From NCBI GenBank assembly GCA_013036095.1, contig JAAXCW010000009.1:1-64000 (forward strand): 64,000 bases of DNA, in the 5' to 3' direction. The first letter of the stretch is position 1, and each line of letters opens with the position of its first letter. This document shows positions 16,251 to 25,802 of this stretch, piece by piece. The translations under genes were made by a program, and so were the position numbers. Under the pieces are notes generated by a model. It made no database searches. It saw nothing but the letters and a program-made list of their open reading frames with translations, and was not told the origin of the DNA. The stretch is from Vulcanimicrobiota bacterium (GTDB taxonomy: Bacteria > Vulcanimicrobiota > Vulcanimicrobiia > Vulcanimicrobiales > Vulcanimicrobiaceae).

Positions 16251-16367
16251 CTAACCCTGCACCTGTTTGTGCTTCGGATTCACTTCGCAAATCACGCGAA
16301 CTTTGCCCTCGCGCCGAATGACTTTGCATTTTTCACAAATCCGCTTTACCGATGGTCGTACTTTCAT
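16251..16367 (-). CDS. rpmJ: 50S ribosomal protein L36
   Basis: A 38-residue L36, [20 protein letters not shown] and onwards, ending in HKQVQG. The zinc ligands Cys11, Cys14, Cys27 and His33 are all present, so this is the zinc-binding form. It lies directly before rpsM as in most bacteria, with an AGGTAG ribosome-binding site. infA, which often sits between map and rpmJ, is absent: the 52-base gap to map is too short for it. Confidence 0.95.
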   Translation of the reverse strand: MKVRPSVKRICEKCKVIRREGKVRVICEVNPKHKQVQG

Positions 16368-16419
16368 TTTTATTCTACCTATAAGCTATTCTGATGATTC
16401 CGGAGTATGCTGCGAGCCG

Positions 16420-17223
16420 TTAGGCCGCCGCTTCCTCTCTTGGCCGGTACTTTGGCGCCGCCGCATGCTCTCCGAATTCGCGCAGCGTAAGGATCCTCGG
16501 GCCTTCCTGAGTCAGCGCTATGGTGTGCTCGAAGTGCGCTGCGAGTTTACCATCGGCCGTCACGACTGTCCAGCCGTCTTCGAGAATTTTTACTTCGTGG
16601 GTCCCTTGGGTGACCATCGGCTCGACCGCCAGAACGAGCCCCGGGCGCATCTTCGCGCCGCTGCCGCGCTTTCCGTAGTTAGGGACCTGCGGATCTTCGT
16701 GCATGCTGGTGCCCACGCCGTGACCGACGAGAACGCGGACGACGCCGAAGCCGTTGGCCTCGGCGTGCTGCTGAACGGCGTGTCCGATGTCGCCCACGTG
16801 ATTACCGATGCGCATCTGCTCGATGCCGAGCATCAAGCACTCCTGAGTCACGTCGAGCAGCCGGCGCGCTTCCGCGGAAACCGTCCCGATCGGCACAGTC
16901 ACGGCGCTGTCGCTGACATACCCCTCGAGCGTGGTCCCAAGATCGATCGAGAGCAGATCGCCCTCGCGCAACACTTCGCCGCCCGGAATGCCATGGACCA
17001 CGCGATCGTTCACCGACGCACAAAGCGAAGCCGGATAGCCGCGATAACCTTTGAACGTCGGCTCGCCGCCGAGATCGCGAATGCCCTTTTCCGCCAGAGC
17101 GTCCAGGGCGGCGGTCGTCACCCCCGGTTTTGCGGCTAGCATCAAATCCGTTAGGACTTTGGCGGTGATCTTTCCGCTTCGGCGCATCGCTTCGATCTCG
17201 CGAGCCGAGCGCAGGGTAATCAC
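16420..17223 (-). CDS. map: Methionine aminopeptidase, type I
   Basis: A 267-residue pita-bread metalloprotease that removes N-terminal methionine from nascent proteins. The metal ligands sit in IDLGTTLEGYVSDSA (two Asp), GHGVGTSMHEDPQ (His), AVEPMVTQG (Glu) and the final FEHTIALT (Glu). The catalytic His is in VVHGIPG. It overlaps adk upstream by four bases, the classic secY-adk-map order. Confidence 0.95.
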   Translation of the reverse strand: MITLRSAREIEAMRRSGKITAKVLTDLMLAAKPGVTTAALDALAEKGIRDLGGEPTFKGYRGYPASLCASVNDRVVHGIPGGEVLREGDLLSIDLGTTLEGYVSDSAVTVPIGTVSAEARRLLDVTQECLMLGIEQMRIGNHVGDIGHAVQQHAEANGFGVVRVLVGHGVGTSMHEDPQVPNYGKRGSGAKMRPGLVLAVEPMVTQGTHEVKILEDGWTVVTADGKLAAHFEHTIALTQEGPRILTLREFGEHAAAPKYRPREEAAA

Positions 17224-17873
17224 GATGCTTGCAGCTCCGGACTAAGCAGCGAAACGATTTGCCGCGTCACGTCTTCCACCGGCGCAAGTCCGTCGACCTT
17301 AACGAGTTTACCGCGCTTGAGATAATAGGCGACCAGCGGTTCGGTCTGCTCGCGGTAGACATCGAGGCGTTTGCTCACCGTCTCGGCTTTATCGTCCTCG
17401 CGCTGAATGAGCTCGGTGCCGTCGGCGTCGCGCATGCCCGGTCCGGGCGGCGGATTTGTGATCGCGTTATAACTCTTGCCGGTTTTGGGATTGGTCCATC
17501 GCGACGTCAGCCGCGTCACGAGCGTGTCGCGATCGACGTCAAAGAGGACGACCGCGTCCAGCGGAACGCCGCGGCTGTCCATAAGCGCATCGAACGCTTC
17601 GGCTTGCGCGACTGTGCGCGGGAATCCATCCATGATGAAGCCCCGCGGCGACCTCTCGAGTTCGCCTTCGATCATTTTCAAGATCAGTTCGTCCGGGACC
17701 AGTTCGCCATGGCGCATGAAGCCTTCGGCCAGCCGCCCGAGATCGGTGCCCGCCACGCGATGGTCGCGAAGAATGTCGCCGGTCGATATGTGGCGCGCGC
17801 CGAACCGTTTGGTCAGCAGTTTCGATTGCGTGCCCTTACCCGCGCCGGGCGGTCCCAGAAATATGAGCCGCAT
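17220..17873 (-). CDS. adk: Adenylate kinase
   Basis: This 217-residue kinase interconverts ATP + AMP and 2 ADP. The P-loop GPPGAGKGT is at residues 7-15 and the AMP-binding MDGFPRTVAQAEAFD block is present. The LID (SRWTNPKTGKSYNAITNPPP) lacks the four zinc cysteines seen in Gram-positive enzymes but is full length. It sits between secY (1-base overlap) and map. Confidence 0.96.
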   Translation of the reverse strand: MRLIFLGPPGAGKGTQSKLLTKRFGARHISTGDILRDHRVAGTDLGRLAEGFMRHGELVPDELILKMIEGELERSPRGFIMDGFPRTVAQAEAFDALMDSRGVPLDAVVLFDVDRDTLVTRLTSRWTNPKTGKSYNAITNPPPGPGMRDADGTELIQREDDKAETVSKRLDVYREQTEPLVAYYLKRGKLVKVDGLAPVEDVTRQIVSLLSPELQAS

Positions 17874-19171
17874 TATCTCTTTATGAAGCCGCGGTAGTCA
17901 CGCATCGCTAAGCGTGCCTCTATCTGCGTAATCGTGTCGAGTGCAACACCGACGACGATCAGCAGCGAAGTGGAGCCCAGGTAGAACGTCGTCACCGAGA
18001 GGCCGCGCTGCAGCATTCCCGGCAGGACTGCAAGTAATCCCAGGTAGATGGCCGCGGCCGTCGTGATTCTGATGAGGATGCGGTTGATGTAGTCGACGGT
18101 GGGCTGCCCGGGCCTGATGCCCGGAATAAACGATCCGCTCTTTTTCAGGTTGTCCGCGATATCTTTGGTGTTGAGCACGACCGCGCTGTAAAAGAACGTG
18201 AAGACTACGACGAGGATGAAATAGACGAAGTTGTAAAGCGGTCCGTTCACGTTGAAGTAGAGTTGCACCCAATTCGCTACGCCGCCAAGAAAATTGTGCG
18301 GCGCAGCCCCGCGCGGGGCAAACCACGACAGCGCCTGCTGCGGCAGCAGCAGCAGCGAGATGGCAAAGATGATCGAGATAACGCCCGCGTTGTTTAAGCG
18401 CAGGGGAATGTAGGTCGAGCGCCCCGCGAACATCTTGCGTCCCACGACGCGCCGCGCTTGCTGAACCGGTATGCGGCGTTGCCCCTGGTAGAGGAAGACG
18501 ATCGAAACGATCACGAGGATCGCGATCGCTATATAGATGATCAAGTTGGCGATGCTTTCGCCGCCTTTGGTCGTCGACGTGTAGGTCTGCGCGACGTACT
18601 GCGGATAGCGCAGCACGATGCCGATAAAGATGATCAGCGAAACGCCGTTGCCGATGCCTTTGTCGGTGATCTGTTCGCCCAGCCACATGAGGAAGAGCGT
18701 TCCGGCGACCATTGCGACGACGGCGTACAGCTCGAACCAAATGCTGTTGTCGACGAAGACCCCGCGTTGATGCATCAGATTGGCCATGAAGAACGCTTGC
18801 GCGGTCCCCAGCACGATGGTCAGCCAGCGCGTGTAGCGGCCGATTTTTTTGCGGCCTTCCTCGCCGCCCTTTTTGGCGAGCTCTTCGAGTTGAGGCAGCA
18901 CGACCGTCATCAACTGCATGATGATAGACGCGTTGATATACGGCGTAATGCCCATCGCGATGACGGAGAGTTTCTGCAGCGCGCCGCCCGACAAGAAGCC
19001 GAGCAGGTTGTAAAACGCGCCGCCCTGGAGCAGCTGGTTCCAAGCCGCCTGGTTCACGTCCGGGATTTGAACGTGAATCATGAAGACGAACAGCGCGAAA
19101 GCGCCGAGCACGAACAGCACCCGCTTCCGGATATCCGGAACCAGGAGTGCCGCGCGCAGGTTATTCAGCAA
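17873..19171 (-). CDS. secY: Protein translocase subunit SecY
   Basis: A 432-residue inner-membrane channel with about ten transmembrane helices. The plug/TM2 region LSGGALQKLSVIAMGITPYINASI and the cytoplasmic loop GQRRIPVQQARRVVGRKM are canonical. It forms the Sec translocon with SecE and SecG, which are not in this window. It overlaps the end of rplO by 11 bases. Confidence 0.97.
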   Translation of the reverse strand: MLNNLRAALLVPDIRKRVLFVLGAFALFVFMIHVQIPDVNQAAWNQLLQGGAFYNLLGFLSGGALQKLSVIAMGITPYINASIIMQLMTVVLPQLEELAKKGGEEGRKKIGRYTRWLTIVLGTAQAFFMANLMHQRGVFVDNSIWFELYAVVAMVAGTLFLMWLGEQITDKGIGNGVSLIIFIGIVLRYPQYVAQTYTSTTKGGESIANLIIYIAIAILVIVSIVFLYQGQRRIPVQQARRVVGRKMFAGRSTYIPLRLNNAGVISIIFAISLLLLPQQALSWFAPRGAAPHNFLGGVANWVQLYFNVNGPLYNFVYFILVVVFTFFYSAVVLNTKDIADNLKKSGSFIPGIRPGQPTVDYINRILIRITTAAAIYLGLLAVLPGMLQRGLSVTTFYLGSTSLLIVVGVALDTITQIEARLAMRDYRGFIKR

Positions 19172-19802
19172 CGAGTTTCTCTATCGTCGCCCCGGCAGCT
19201 TCGAGCGCTTCTTTGGCCGAGCCCGAAAACATAACGTCGCGGAAGCGTAAGCCTCCCGGGAGTGATTTGCCCGCCTTGTTCGCGCCGAGGATCTTCACGC
19301 CGTCGCCGATGGCTTTGATCTTCTTGGCCACTTTCAGCGTTTGCGGCGAAATCTCAACGGCGGGATCCCAATCCGCGAGGTCTCCTACGTTGACGACGGT
19401 ATAGCGCTGGCGAAAATGTCCGATGTCGCGAGCTTTCTGCGAGTAGCCGCGGCGATGCGGAAGTCTGCGCTGCCAAGGAGTCTGGCCGCCTTCGAATGCC
19501 GGACCTTTTCCGCCCCCCGAACGAACCGTCTGCCCTTTGCCGCCCTCGCCGCCCGTCTTGACCATGCCGGAACCGTGTCCGCGCCCAACGCGCGTGCGTC
19601 TGGGACGGCTCCCTTTGGCCGGGCGCACGGACCCAAGCGTCATTCCTCCGGCACGTGGCCCGGATACGATCGCCGGACCGTGCGAAATCCGTGGCGCCTT
19701 GGCGGTGGTTTTTGCGGGTGCGCGCTTGGCGGGCGCGCTTTTTTTCGCGGCGCTCGCCTTCGCGGCCGTTTTTCTGCTCGGTGTTTTTTTGCGTTCAGCC
19801 AT
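19161..19802 (-). CDS. rplO: 50S ribosomal protein L15 with N-terminal extension
   Basis: The L15 core begins around residue 50 (MTLGSVRPAKGSRPRRTRVGRG) and contains GGGKGPAFEGGQTPWQRRLPHRRG. It is preceded by about 50 residues rich in Lys, Ala and Pro (KKTPSRKTAAKASAAKKS...), absent from E. coli L15. Total length is 213 against the usual 145-150. No in-frame ATG lies nearer the core with a better ribosome-binding site, except M54. The gene directly follows rpsE; rpmD (L30), normally between them, is missing. Confidence 0.93.
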   Translation of the reverse strand: MAERKKTPSRKTAAKASAAKKSAPAKRAPAKTTAKAPRISHGPAIVSGPRAGGMTLGSVRPAKGSRPRRTRVGRGHGSGMVKTGGEGGKGQTVRSGGGKGPAFEGGQTPWQRRLPHRRGYSQKARDIGHFRQRYTVVNVGDLADWDPAVEISPQTLKVAKKIKAIGDGVKILGANKAGKSLPGGLRFRDVMFSGSAKEALEAAGATIEKLVAE

Positions 19803-19810
19803 GAAGTGCT

Positions 19811-20326
19811 CTATGCAGCGGAGGAGCCGTTCGACGGTTTACCGCGCAGTGCGCGTACCTGTTCGAACGTCTTGAGAGATCGCAATCCCTCGATCGTCGC
19901 ATAAACGACGTTGATCGGGTTATTGCTGCCCAGTGATTTTGTAACGATGTCGTGAATGCCGGCGAGCTCAAGCACCGCCCGCATCGGGCCCCCGGCGATC
20001 ACGCCGGTACCCGGCGCAGCCGGTTTCAAGAGCACGCTGGCGGCGCCGATTCTTTGATTGACCTGATGCGGAATCGTCCGCTCCACCATGGGAACCGTGA
20101 TGAGATTTTTCTTCGCGCCTTCGACAGCTTTGCGAATCGCCTCCGGAACCTCGCCGGCTTTACCGATCGCGAAACCGACTTTGCCCTTCCGGTCGCCGAC
20201 GACGACGAGAGCGCTGAAGCTGAAACGCTTACCGCCCTTGACGACTTTGGCTACGCGGTTGATGCGCACGACCGTTTCGTCGAACCCGCTGTTGTCCCGG
20301 TCGCGGCCTCCGCTGCGATACTGCAT
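19811..20326 (-). CDS. rpsE: 30S ribosomal protein S5
   Basis: A 171-residue S5 with the double-stranded RNA-binding-like fold ([36 protein letters not shown]) and the C-terminal [33 protein letters not shown] block. It contributes to decoding accuracy with S4 and S12. Its start overlaps the rplR stop by one base. Confidence 0.96.
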   Translation of the reverse strand: MQYRSGGRDRDNSGFDETVVRINRVAKVVKGGKRFSFSALVVVGDRKGKVGFAIGKAGEVPEAIRKAVEGAKKNLITVPMVERTIPHQVNQRIGAASVLLKPAAPGTGVIAGGPMRAVLELAGIHDIVTKSLGSNNPINVVYATIEGLRSLKTFEQVRALRGKPSNGSSAA

Positions 20327-20691
20327 TAAAACTCCAATCCAGCTTGGCGCGCGGCGTCGGCCAACGCCTTGACGCGCCCATGATACTTCAATCCACTGCG
20401 ATCGAACACGACCTGAGTGATCCCCGCCTCTTTCGCTTTACCCGCGATCGCTTGGCCGATTTTTTCGGCCGCGGCGAGATTGGTCGTCGACTTCAGATCG
20501 GCGCGCAGATCTTTCTCGCGCGTCGAAGCGGCGGCCAGCGTGCGGCCCTGCGTATCGTCGACGACGGTCGCATAGATGTGGTGCAGCGTACGCCGCACCA
20601 AGAGGCGAGGACGTTCCGCGCTTCCTGAAACTTTTTGGCGGAGCCGGGCGTGACGAACGCGGCGTCCCTGTTCGCGAGATGACGCGGCCAT
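20326..20691 (-). CDS. rplR: 50S ribosomal protein L18
   Basis: This 121-residue 5S rRNA-binding protein has [31 protein letters not shown] and [26 protein letters not shown], the standard L18 C-terminus. It overlaps both neighbours by one base (rplF upstream, rpsE downstream). Confidence 0.95.
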   Translation of the reverse strand: MAASSREQGRRVRHARLRQKVSGSAERPRLLVRRTLHHIYATVVDDTQGRTLAAASTREKDLRADLKSTTNLAAAEKIGQAIAGKAKEAGITQVVFDRSGLKYHGRVKALADAARQAGLEF

Positions 20692-21239
20692 TATGACTTT
20701 GCTGCCTTACCGGCTTTGCCGAGCTTCTTGCGCACGTATTCGCCTTCGTAGCGAATGCCTTTGCCTTTGTACGGCTCCGGCGGCCGCAGGCCGCGAATCT
20801 CGGCGGCGACTTGTCCAACCTTCTGCTTGTCGATGCCCTCGACGTGAATTTTCGTCGTGCCTTCGACGGTCAGCGTCACGCCTTTGGGCGGATTATAAGA
20901 GACCGGGTGCGACAATCCGAGCGTAAGATTAATCTTCTCGCCCGATTTGGAAGCGCGGTAACCGACGCCTTGGATCTCCAAACTCTTGCGGAAGCCCTTG
21001 CTGACGCCTTCGACCATATTGTTCACGAGCGTACGCGTCAAACCGTGAGCTGCGCGGTGCACTTTTTCGTTGCCCGTGCGCTCGACGACGATCTTGCCGG
21101 CCTCGACGCGCACCGCGACGTGGTGAGCGGTCTCCTGTTTGAGCTCGCCTTTGGGCCCTTTGACGTGCACGATGTCGTCAGCGACGTTTATAGTGACGCC
21201 GCTGGGTACCGGGATGGCGAGTTTTCCTATGCGTGACAT
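20691..21239 (-). CDS. rplF: 50S ribosomal protein L6
   Basis: A 182-residue L6 starting [17 protein letters not shown] at ATG 21239; a longer reading adds four residues without a better ribosome-binding site. The two L6 repeats and the [28 protein letters not shown]-terminal block near the sarcin-ricin loop are intact. Confidence 0.95.
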   Translation of the reverse strand: MSRIGKLAIPVPSGVTINVADDIVHVKGPKGELKQETAHHVAVRVEAGKIVVERTGNEKVHRAAHGLTRTLVNNMVEGVSKGFRKSLEIQGVGYRASKSGEKINLTLGLSHPVSYNPPKGVTLTVEGTTKIHVEGIDKQKVGQVAAEIRGLRPPEPYKGKGIRYEGEYVRKKLGKAGKAAKS

Positions 21240-21244
21240 CGCAA

Positions 21245-21646
21245 TTACCACACGTAAGCGAGGACTTCGCCCCCGCAGCCTTCCTTTTTGGCGCGACGGC
21301 CGGACATGATGCCCCGCGACGTCGACATGATCACCAGTCCGAGGCCGCCCAGCACGCGCGGGATCTCCGTCTTGTTCGTATAGACACGCAAGCCGGGCCG
21401 TGAAATGCGCCGCAGACCGGTAATGATCTTCTCTTTGTTCGGCCCGTACTTGAGTTTGAGACGAAGCGTCCCTTGCGGGCCTTCGTTGAGCCGTTCGTAA
21501 TCGTTGATAAAGCCTTCGTCCTTCAGGATCGAGGCAACGGCAACTTTCGTTCGCGAAGCCGGAATGTCCACAGCGTCGTGATTGGCCGTATTCGCGTTGC
21601 GAATGCGGGTCAGCATGTCGGCGATAGGATCGGTTACGACTGACAT
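21245..21646 (-). CDS. rpsH: 30S ribosomal protein S8
   Basis: A 133-residue S8 beginning [19 protein letters not shown] at ATG 21646. It contains the C-terminal [26 protein letters not shown], the invariant 16S-binding end. In E. coli S8 is the translational repressor of the spc operon; whether that holds here is not visible. It follows rpsN by four bases. Confidence 0.96.
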   Translation of the reverse strand: MSVVTDPIADMLTRIRNANTANHDAVDIPASRTKVAVASILKDEGFINDYERLNEGPQGTLRLKLKYGPNKEKIITGLRRISRPGLRVYTNKTEIPRVLGGLGLVIMSTSRGIMSGRRAKKEGCGGEVLAYVW

Positions 21647-21650
21647 GGCG

Positions 21651-21836
21651 TTACCACGAAGCCTTGACGATGCCGGGAATGTTGCCCTTATGGGCATTTT
21701 CCCGGAAGCAAATGCGGCATAAGCCGAACTTACGGTAAAAACCGCGCGGACGGCCGCACAGCTCGCAGCGGTTGTGCGCGCGCACTTTGAACTTCGGTTT
21801 TCGTTTCGATTTCTCGATTAAGGCAGTTTTAGCCAA
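21651..21836 (-). CDS. rpsN: 30S ribosomal protein S14, zinc type
   Basis: This 61-residue short S14 carries the zinc ribbon CELC ... CRIC ([24 protein letters not shown]) and ends [11 protein letters not shown]. This is the zinc-dependent (rpsZ) form rather than the 101-residue zinc-free form. It is placed between rplE and rpsH as usual. Confidence 0.96.
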   Translation of the reverse strand: MAKTALIEKSKRKPKFKVRAHNRCELCGRPRGFYRKFGLCRICFRENAHKGNIPGIVKASW

Positions 21837-21849
21837 TTCTGCTTCCTTA

Positions 21850-22410
21850 TTAACCTTGCGCTCCGGCGGTTCGCTGGAGCGGCAGACCCATCGCGGTGAG
21901 GAATTCGGTCGCCTCTTCGTCGTTTTTGGCGCTCGTCACGATGACGATGTCCATGCCGCGCATCTTGTCGACTTTGTCGTAGTTGATCTCCGGAAAAACA
22001 ATTTGTTCCCGCAATCCCATGTTGTAGTTGCCGCGGCCGTCGAACGATTTACGCGAGAGTCCGCGGAAATCGCGAATGCGCGGCAGGACGACGTTGAAGA
22101 GCTTGTCGAGAAACACGTACATGCGGTCGCCGCGCAGCGTGACCTTTGCAGCGATGTTCACGCCTTCGCGGAGTTTGAATGCCGCGATCGATTTCTTCGC
22201 CTTAGCGATAACGGGCTTTTGGCCGCTGATGGCTTGCATCTCGGAAGCGGCGGCGTCGAGCGCCTTCGGGTTGGCGATCGCTTCGCTGACGCTCATGTTG
22301 ATGACGACCTTCTCCAGCTTCGGAACCTGGTGCGGATTCTTATATCCGAATCGCTCGGTCAGCTGTTTGCGGACGTCCTTTTCGTATTTTTCTCTCAACC
22401 GTGCGGTCAT
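21850..22410 (-). CDS. rplE: 50S ribosomal protein L5
   Basis: This 186-residue 5S rRNA-binding protein has [20 protein letters not shown], the [28 protein letters not shown] block and [22 protein letters not shown]. It overlaps the rplX stop by four bases. Confidence 0.96.
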   Translation of the reverse strand: MTARLREKYEKDVRKQLTERFGYKNPHQVPKLEKVVINMSVSEAIANPKALDAAASEMQAISGQKPVIAKAKKSIAAFKLREGVNIAAKVTLRGDRMYVFLDKLFNVVLPRIRDFRGLSRKSFDGRGNYNMGLREQIVFPEINYDKVDKMRGMDIVIVTSAKNDEEATEFLTAMGLPLQRTAGAQG

Positions 22411-22766
22411 CGCTTATGCTCCTTGACCGGCAGCCGCGCCGGCTCGCCGCACTTGGCGCAAATCCGATGGGTACCCTCAGGGGTTTCATGGTGGCGAAGC
22501 CGCGTCGGATTCTTACACTTCTCGCAGACGTACTGCAGCGCGCTCATCGGCAGCGGCGCTTCTTTTTCGAGAATGCCGCCGGATTGCGCGGAGCCGCCCA
22601 TGTTCTGCTGCTTCGGCGCTCCCGGTTTGGTGTGCCGCTTCACAACGTTCAGGCCTTCGACGGTCGCCATGCCGGCGCGCGGAAAAATCGCCTTCACGAC
22701 GCCCCGCTTTCCGCGCTCTTTACCGCGGCGGATCAGTACCGTGTCGCCTTTCACGATATTCGGCAT
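22407..22766 (-). CDS. rplX: 50S ribosomal protein L24
   Basis: A 119-residue L24 with the KOW motif [20 protein letters not shown] and [15 protein letters not shown]. The C-terminal tail carries a zinc-ribbon-like pair (CEKC and CAKC), as in many L24 proteins outside the enterics. [12 protein letters not shown] at ATG 22766 is the start; it overlaps the rplN stop (TAATG). Confidence 0.95.
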   Translation of the reverse strand: MPNIVKGDTVLIRRGKERGKRGVVKAIFPRAGMATVEGLNVVKRHTKPGAPKQQNMGGSAQSGGILEKEAPLPMSALQYVCEKCKNPTRLRHHETPEGTHRICAKCGEPARLPVKEHKR

Positions 22767-23140
22767 TACAGCACCTCCGGCGCGAGCGAAGCAATCTTCA
22801 AGAACCCGCGGTCGCGCAGTTCGCGCATCACCGGTCCGAAGACGCGCGTGCCGCGCGGATCGAGATCTTTTTCGCCCTTGAGAACGACACACGCGTTGTC
22901 GTCACATTTCACGACCGAACCATCCGGGCGGCGAATCGGCGCAGACGTGCGAACCACCACCGCTTGAACGACTTGGCCCTTCTTGACGGCCGCGCCGGGA
23001 ATAGCGCTCTTTACCGTGCCGACGATGACGTCGCCGACGCGGGCATACGGGTGGCGGCTGCCTCCCTGCACGTGAATGCAGAGGAGCTCGCGGGCTCCGG
23101 AATTGTCGGCCACTTTCAACCGCGTTTCTTGCTGAATCAC
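22766..23140 (-). CDS. rplN: 50S ribosomal protein L14
   Basis: A 124-residue L14 beginning [24 protein letters not shown]. It contains [20 protein letters not shown] and the C-terminal [24 protein letters not shown]. It contributes to subunit bridges and the RsfS site. It overlaps the rpsQ stop by four bases. Confidence 0.96.
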   Translation of the reverse strand: MIQQETRLKVADNSGARELLCIHVQGGSRHPYARVGDVIVGTVKSAIPGAAVKKGQVVQAVVVRTSAPIRRPDGSVVKCDDNACVVLKGEKDLDPRGTRVFGPVMRELRDRGFLKIASLAPEVL

Positions 23141-23400
23141 TTTGCTCTCTCGATGATCTCGACCAAACGCCAGCGTTTGTCGCGTGACAATGGGCGCGCT
23201 TCAGCAATGCGCACGGTATCGCCGGTCTTCGCTTCGTTTTTCTCGTCGTGAGCTTTGAACTTCACCGATTTGCGCACGATCTTTCCGTAGACCGGATGCG
23301 CGACGCGGGTTTCGGAGAGCACAACGATCGTCTTGTCCATCTTATCGGAGACGACGCGGCCTTGTTTCAGGCGCCGCTTATGGCGCTGATCAACCGGCAT
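23137..23400 (-). CDS. rpsQ: 30S ribosomal protein S17
   Basis: An 87-residue OB-fold protein, [20 protein letters not shown], with [22 protein letters not shown] and [24 protein letters not shown] 23400 is chosen because the longer frame reads through rpmC. It overlaps rpmC by 11 bases. Confidence 0.95.
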   Translation of the reverse strand: MPVDQRHKRRLKQGRVVSDKMDKTIVVLSETRVAHPVYGKIVRKSVKFKAHDEKNEAKTGDTVRIAEARPLSRDKRWRLVEIIERAK

Positions 23401-23608
23401 TCTTGACCTCCCGCAGACGCTTTTCGGAAATGACCGTATGAATTTGCGCGTAAGCACGGCGCATCGCGCGAACCTTGCTGAAATCCGAAAGATGCCCGGT
23501 GCGCAGCGCAAACCGCAGGTTGAACAGCTCTTCCTTGGTTTCGCGAGCCTTCGTTTGCAACTCGGCAATCGTAAGACCGCGCAGCTCCTTGAGCTCGTTG
23601 CCCTTCAT
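23390..23608 (-). CDS. rpmC: 50S ribosomal protein L29
   Basis: A 72-residue two-helix L29: [37 protein letters not shown], with the helix 2 segment [20 protein letters not shown]. It overlaps rplP by four bases and rpsQ by eleven. Confidence 0.94.
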   Translation of the reverse strand: MKGNELKELRGLTIAELQTKARETKEELFNLRFALRTGHLSDFSKVRAMRRAYAQIHTVISEKRLREVKNAG

Positions 23609-24024
23609 GCCTGCGCCTCCTCGCGGGTGATCAACTTCGTCTTGATCGGCAGTTTTGAAGCTGCCAGCTGCAGCGCGCGCTTCGCAACGTCGGGCTCGAC
23701 GCCGGACAACTCGAAAAGCACGCGTCCAGGGCGCACGACCGCAACCCAGAACTCCGGATTCCCTTTGCCCGCGCCCATGCGGACCTCAGCCGGTTTTTTG
23801 GTTACCGACTTGTCGGGGAAAACTTTGATCCACACTTTGCCGCCACGCTTGATGTGACGCGTCATGGCGATACGCGCAGCCTCGATTTGGCGGTTGGTGA
23901 GCCAACAAGGCTCCAACGCTTGCAAACCGGTTTCGCCGAACGTCAGCGCGTTGCCGCGCATCGCGCGGCCCTTCATGCGTCCGCGGTGAACTTTGCGCCA
24001 TTTGACGCGTTTAGGTGTCAGCAT
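23605..24024 (-). CDS. rplP: 50S ribosomal protein L16
   Basis: A 139-residue L16 beginning [21 protein letters not shown] with the ESRQIEAAR-type segment [22 protein letters not shown] and [28 protein letters not shown]. It helps organise the A-site tRNA region. It overlaps the rpsC stop by one base. Confidence 0.96.
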   Translation of the reverse strand: MLTPKRVKWRKVHRGRMKGRAMRGNALTFGETGLQALEPCWLTNRQIEAARIAMTRHIKRGGKVWIKVFPDKSVTKKPAEVRMGAGKGNPEFWVAVVRPGRVLFELSGVEPDVAKRALQLAASKLPIKTKLITREEAQA

Positions 24025-24974
24025 TATTCCACCGGGCCTTCGGGCTGCGCCGGTTCTTCGGGGGCAGGTACTTCAGTTGCGGGGAACTCCATCGCAGGCG
24101 CTTCTGCGCTCTCCGGCTGCTGTTCCACAGCGGGCTCTTGTGATGCAACAGGTTCTTGCGCAACGGGCTCTTGCGCAACGGGCTCTTGCGGAACGATTTG
24201 CTCGGCTTCGGCGGTGTCTGCCACCGGAAAATCGGAGATCGGCTCGCTCGCTTCGGTACGCACTGCCGGACGGCGCGCGCGTCCGCCGCGCTCGCGACGT
24301 TCCCGGAACTGCGAGCCGCGGCCCTGCGCTTCGGGACCGCGCGTATGCTCGGGGAGCACTTCACCGCGGTAGATCCACACTTTTACGCCGATGCGGCCGA
24401 AGGTCGTAAACGCCTCGACATGCGCGTAGTCGATGTCGGCGCGCAACGTATGCAGCGGCACCTTGCCGTCGTGATTGCGCTCGGTCCGCGCGATTTCGGC
24501 GCCGCCCAGGCGTCCAGATACCTGCACTTTGATCCCGCGCGCGCCGGCGCGCATGCTGCGCATGATCGCCTGCTTCATCGCGCGGCGGAAGGCAATGCGT
24601 TTCTCGAGCTGATCGACGATGTTTTGACCGACGAGCCGCGCATCCAATTCGGGATGCTTAATCTCCATCACGTTAACTTGAACGGTCTTGCCCGTAAGCG
24701 TTTCGAGGCCCTTACGGATCTCTTCGATGCCGACGCCGCGCTTGCCGATGATGATGCCGGGTTTCGCGGTGTTCACGATCACGCGCGTCTGATTGGAGCG
24801 CCGTTCGATTTCAATCTTGCTGATCGCCGCCGGACGGGTCCAGCGCGCGAAATACTTGCGGATCTTCACGTCTTCGTGAAGCCAAGCGCGGTAATGTTTC
24901 TTCTCGAACCAGCGGCTGTCCCACGTACGCGTGATTCCTAAGCGCAAACCGACCGGGTGAATCTTTTGTCCCAT
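24024..24974 (-). CDS. rpsC: 30S ribosomal protein S3 with long C-terminal tail
   Basis: This 316-residue S3 starts [22 protein letters not shown]. The KH domain ([32 protein letters not shown]) and the C-terminal S3 domain up to [12 protein letters not shown] are normal, ending near residue 212. About 100 further residues form a disordered tail: first Arg/Gly-rich ([18 protein letters not shown]), then acidic and Pro-rich with tandem QEPVA repeats. E. coli S3 has 233 residues. The tail should project from the mRNA entry side of the 30S head. Confidence 0.95.
   Translation of the reverse strand: MGQKIHPVGLRLGITRTWDSRWFEKKHYRAWLHEDVKIRKYFARWTRPAAISKIEIERRSNQTRVIVNTAKPGIIIGKRGVGIEEIRKGLETLTGKTVQVNVMEIKHPELDARLVGQNIVDQLEKRIAFRRAMKQAIMRSMRAGARGIKVQVSGRLGGAEIARTERNHDGKVPLHTLRADIDYAHVEAFTTFGRIGVKVWIYRGEVLPEHTRGPEAQGRGSQFRERRERGGRARRPAVRTEASEPISDFPVADTAEAEQIVPQEPVAQEPVAQEPVASQEPAVEQQPESAEAPAMEFPATEVPAPEEPAQPEGPVE
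24151..24195 (-). repeat. 15-bp tandem repeat inside rpsC
   Basis: Three consecutive 15-bp units (TTGCGCAACGGGCTC-type on the plus strand) encode [15 protein letters not shown] in the S3 tail. Units one and two are nearly identical and the third has one difference. The low divergence suggests recent or ongoing slippage. Confidence 0.8.
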
Positions 24975-24975
24975 A

Positions 24976-25467
24976 CTACGCTCGCGCTCCCGCTTTTGCA
25001 GTCTTCTTCTTGCGTGCCGGCGATTTACGCGCCGGTGCTTTACGCCGCGCGGGCGCCTTGGCAGCCACTTCGCCCTTTTTGCGCGCGCGGGCTTGCTTCG
25101 TGGCGGGCCTTTCGGCCACGGCAACCGTCACGTGCGAGAGACGCTTGCGTTTGAAGTTCGCGCGCCCTTGAGCGCGCGGGTCCAAACGCTTGGTAAACCC
25201 GCCACCAGGTCCGCCATCGACCATGATCTTGGAAATGAACAGTTCGTCCGCGTTCATATCGTGATTGTTCTCGGCGTTGGCAACCGCGCTGCGCACGAGC
25301 TTCTCGATGGGCTCCGCCGCAAAAACTCCGGCGAACTGCAAAAGGACGAGCGCATCTTTGACGCTCTTGCCCCGGATCGCGTCGGCGACGCGGCGCAGCT
25401 TGCGCGGCCCCATGCGCGCGAACTTCAAATGCGCTACCGCTTCCGTGCGCTCGCTCAATTGACTCAT
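24976..25467 (-). CDS. rplV: 50S ribosomal protein L22 with basic tail
   Basis: A 163-residue L22. The core ([29 protein letters not shown] and the exit-tunnel hairpin [32 protein letters not shown]) ends near residue 118. A tail of about 45 residues follows, rich in Lys, Ala, Arg and Pro ([26 protein letters not shown]), absent from the 110-residue E. coli protein. It overlaps rpsS by four bases. Confidence 0.95.
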   Translation of the reverse strand: MSQLSERTEAVAHLKFARMGPRKLRRVADAIRGKSVKDALVLLQFAGVFAAEPIEKLVRSAVANAENNHDMNADELFISKIMVDGGPGGGFTKRLDPRAQGRANFKRKRLSHVTVAVAERPATKQARARKKGEVAAKAPARRKAPARKSPARKKKTAKAGARA

Positions 25468-25802
25468 GAACTCGCCGCCGGTGCTGCGGCCGGCGCAGCG
25501 GGCGCGCCGCCGGCAGCGGCTGCTGCCGCTTTCAGCGCGGACTTCTCGCCGCTGTGCGCGCGAAAAAGACGCGTCGGCGCGAACTCCCCGAGTTTGTGGC
25601 CGACCATGTTCTCCGTGACGAAGACCGGAATATGTGTTTTGCCGTTGTGCACGCCGATCGTGTGCCCGACCATTGCCGGCACGATTGTCGACGAGCGGCT
25701 CCAGGTACGCACGACGCGCTTTTCGCGGCGCTCGTTCATTCCTTCGATCTTCTTCAGCAAATGATCCGCAACGAACGGACCTTTTTTTAAACTGCGTCCC
25801 AT
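25464..25802 (-). CDS. rpsS: 30S ribosomal protein S19
   Basis: A 112-residue S19: [66 protein letters not shown]. It has an unusual Ala/Pro-rich C-terminal stretch of about 25 residues. ATG 25802 is the start because it gives the invariant N-terminus; a longer frame would lie inside rplB. Confidence 0.95.
   Translation of the reverse strand: MGRSLKKGPFVADHLLKKIEGMNERREKRVVRTWSRSSTIVPAMVGHTIGVHNGKTHIPVFVTENMVGHKLGEFAPTRLFRAHSGEKSALKAAAAAAGGAPAAPAAAPAASS

Noticed and set aside
16840..16860. TCCTGAGTCACGTCGAGCAG resembling the dispersed repeat
   Set aside because: It encodes conserved map residues (LLDVTQEC) and lacks the GTCGAAGGAC arm, so the similarity is probably coincidental.
17898..19043. 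381-residue minus-strand ORF overlapping secY in another frame
   Set aside because: secY is unmistakable in its own frame; the alternative reads as Arg/His-rich nonsense.
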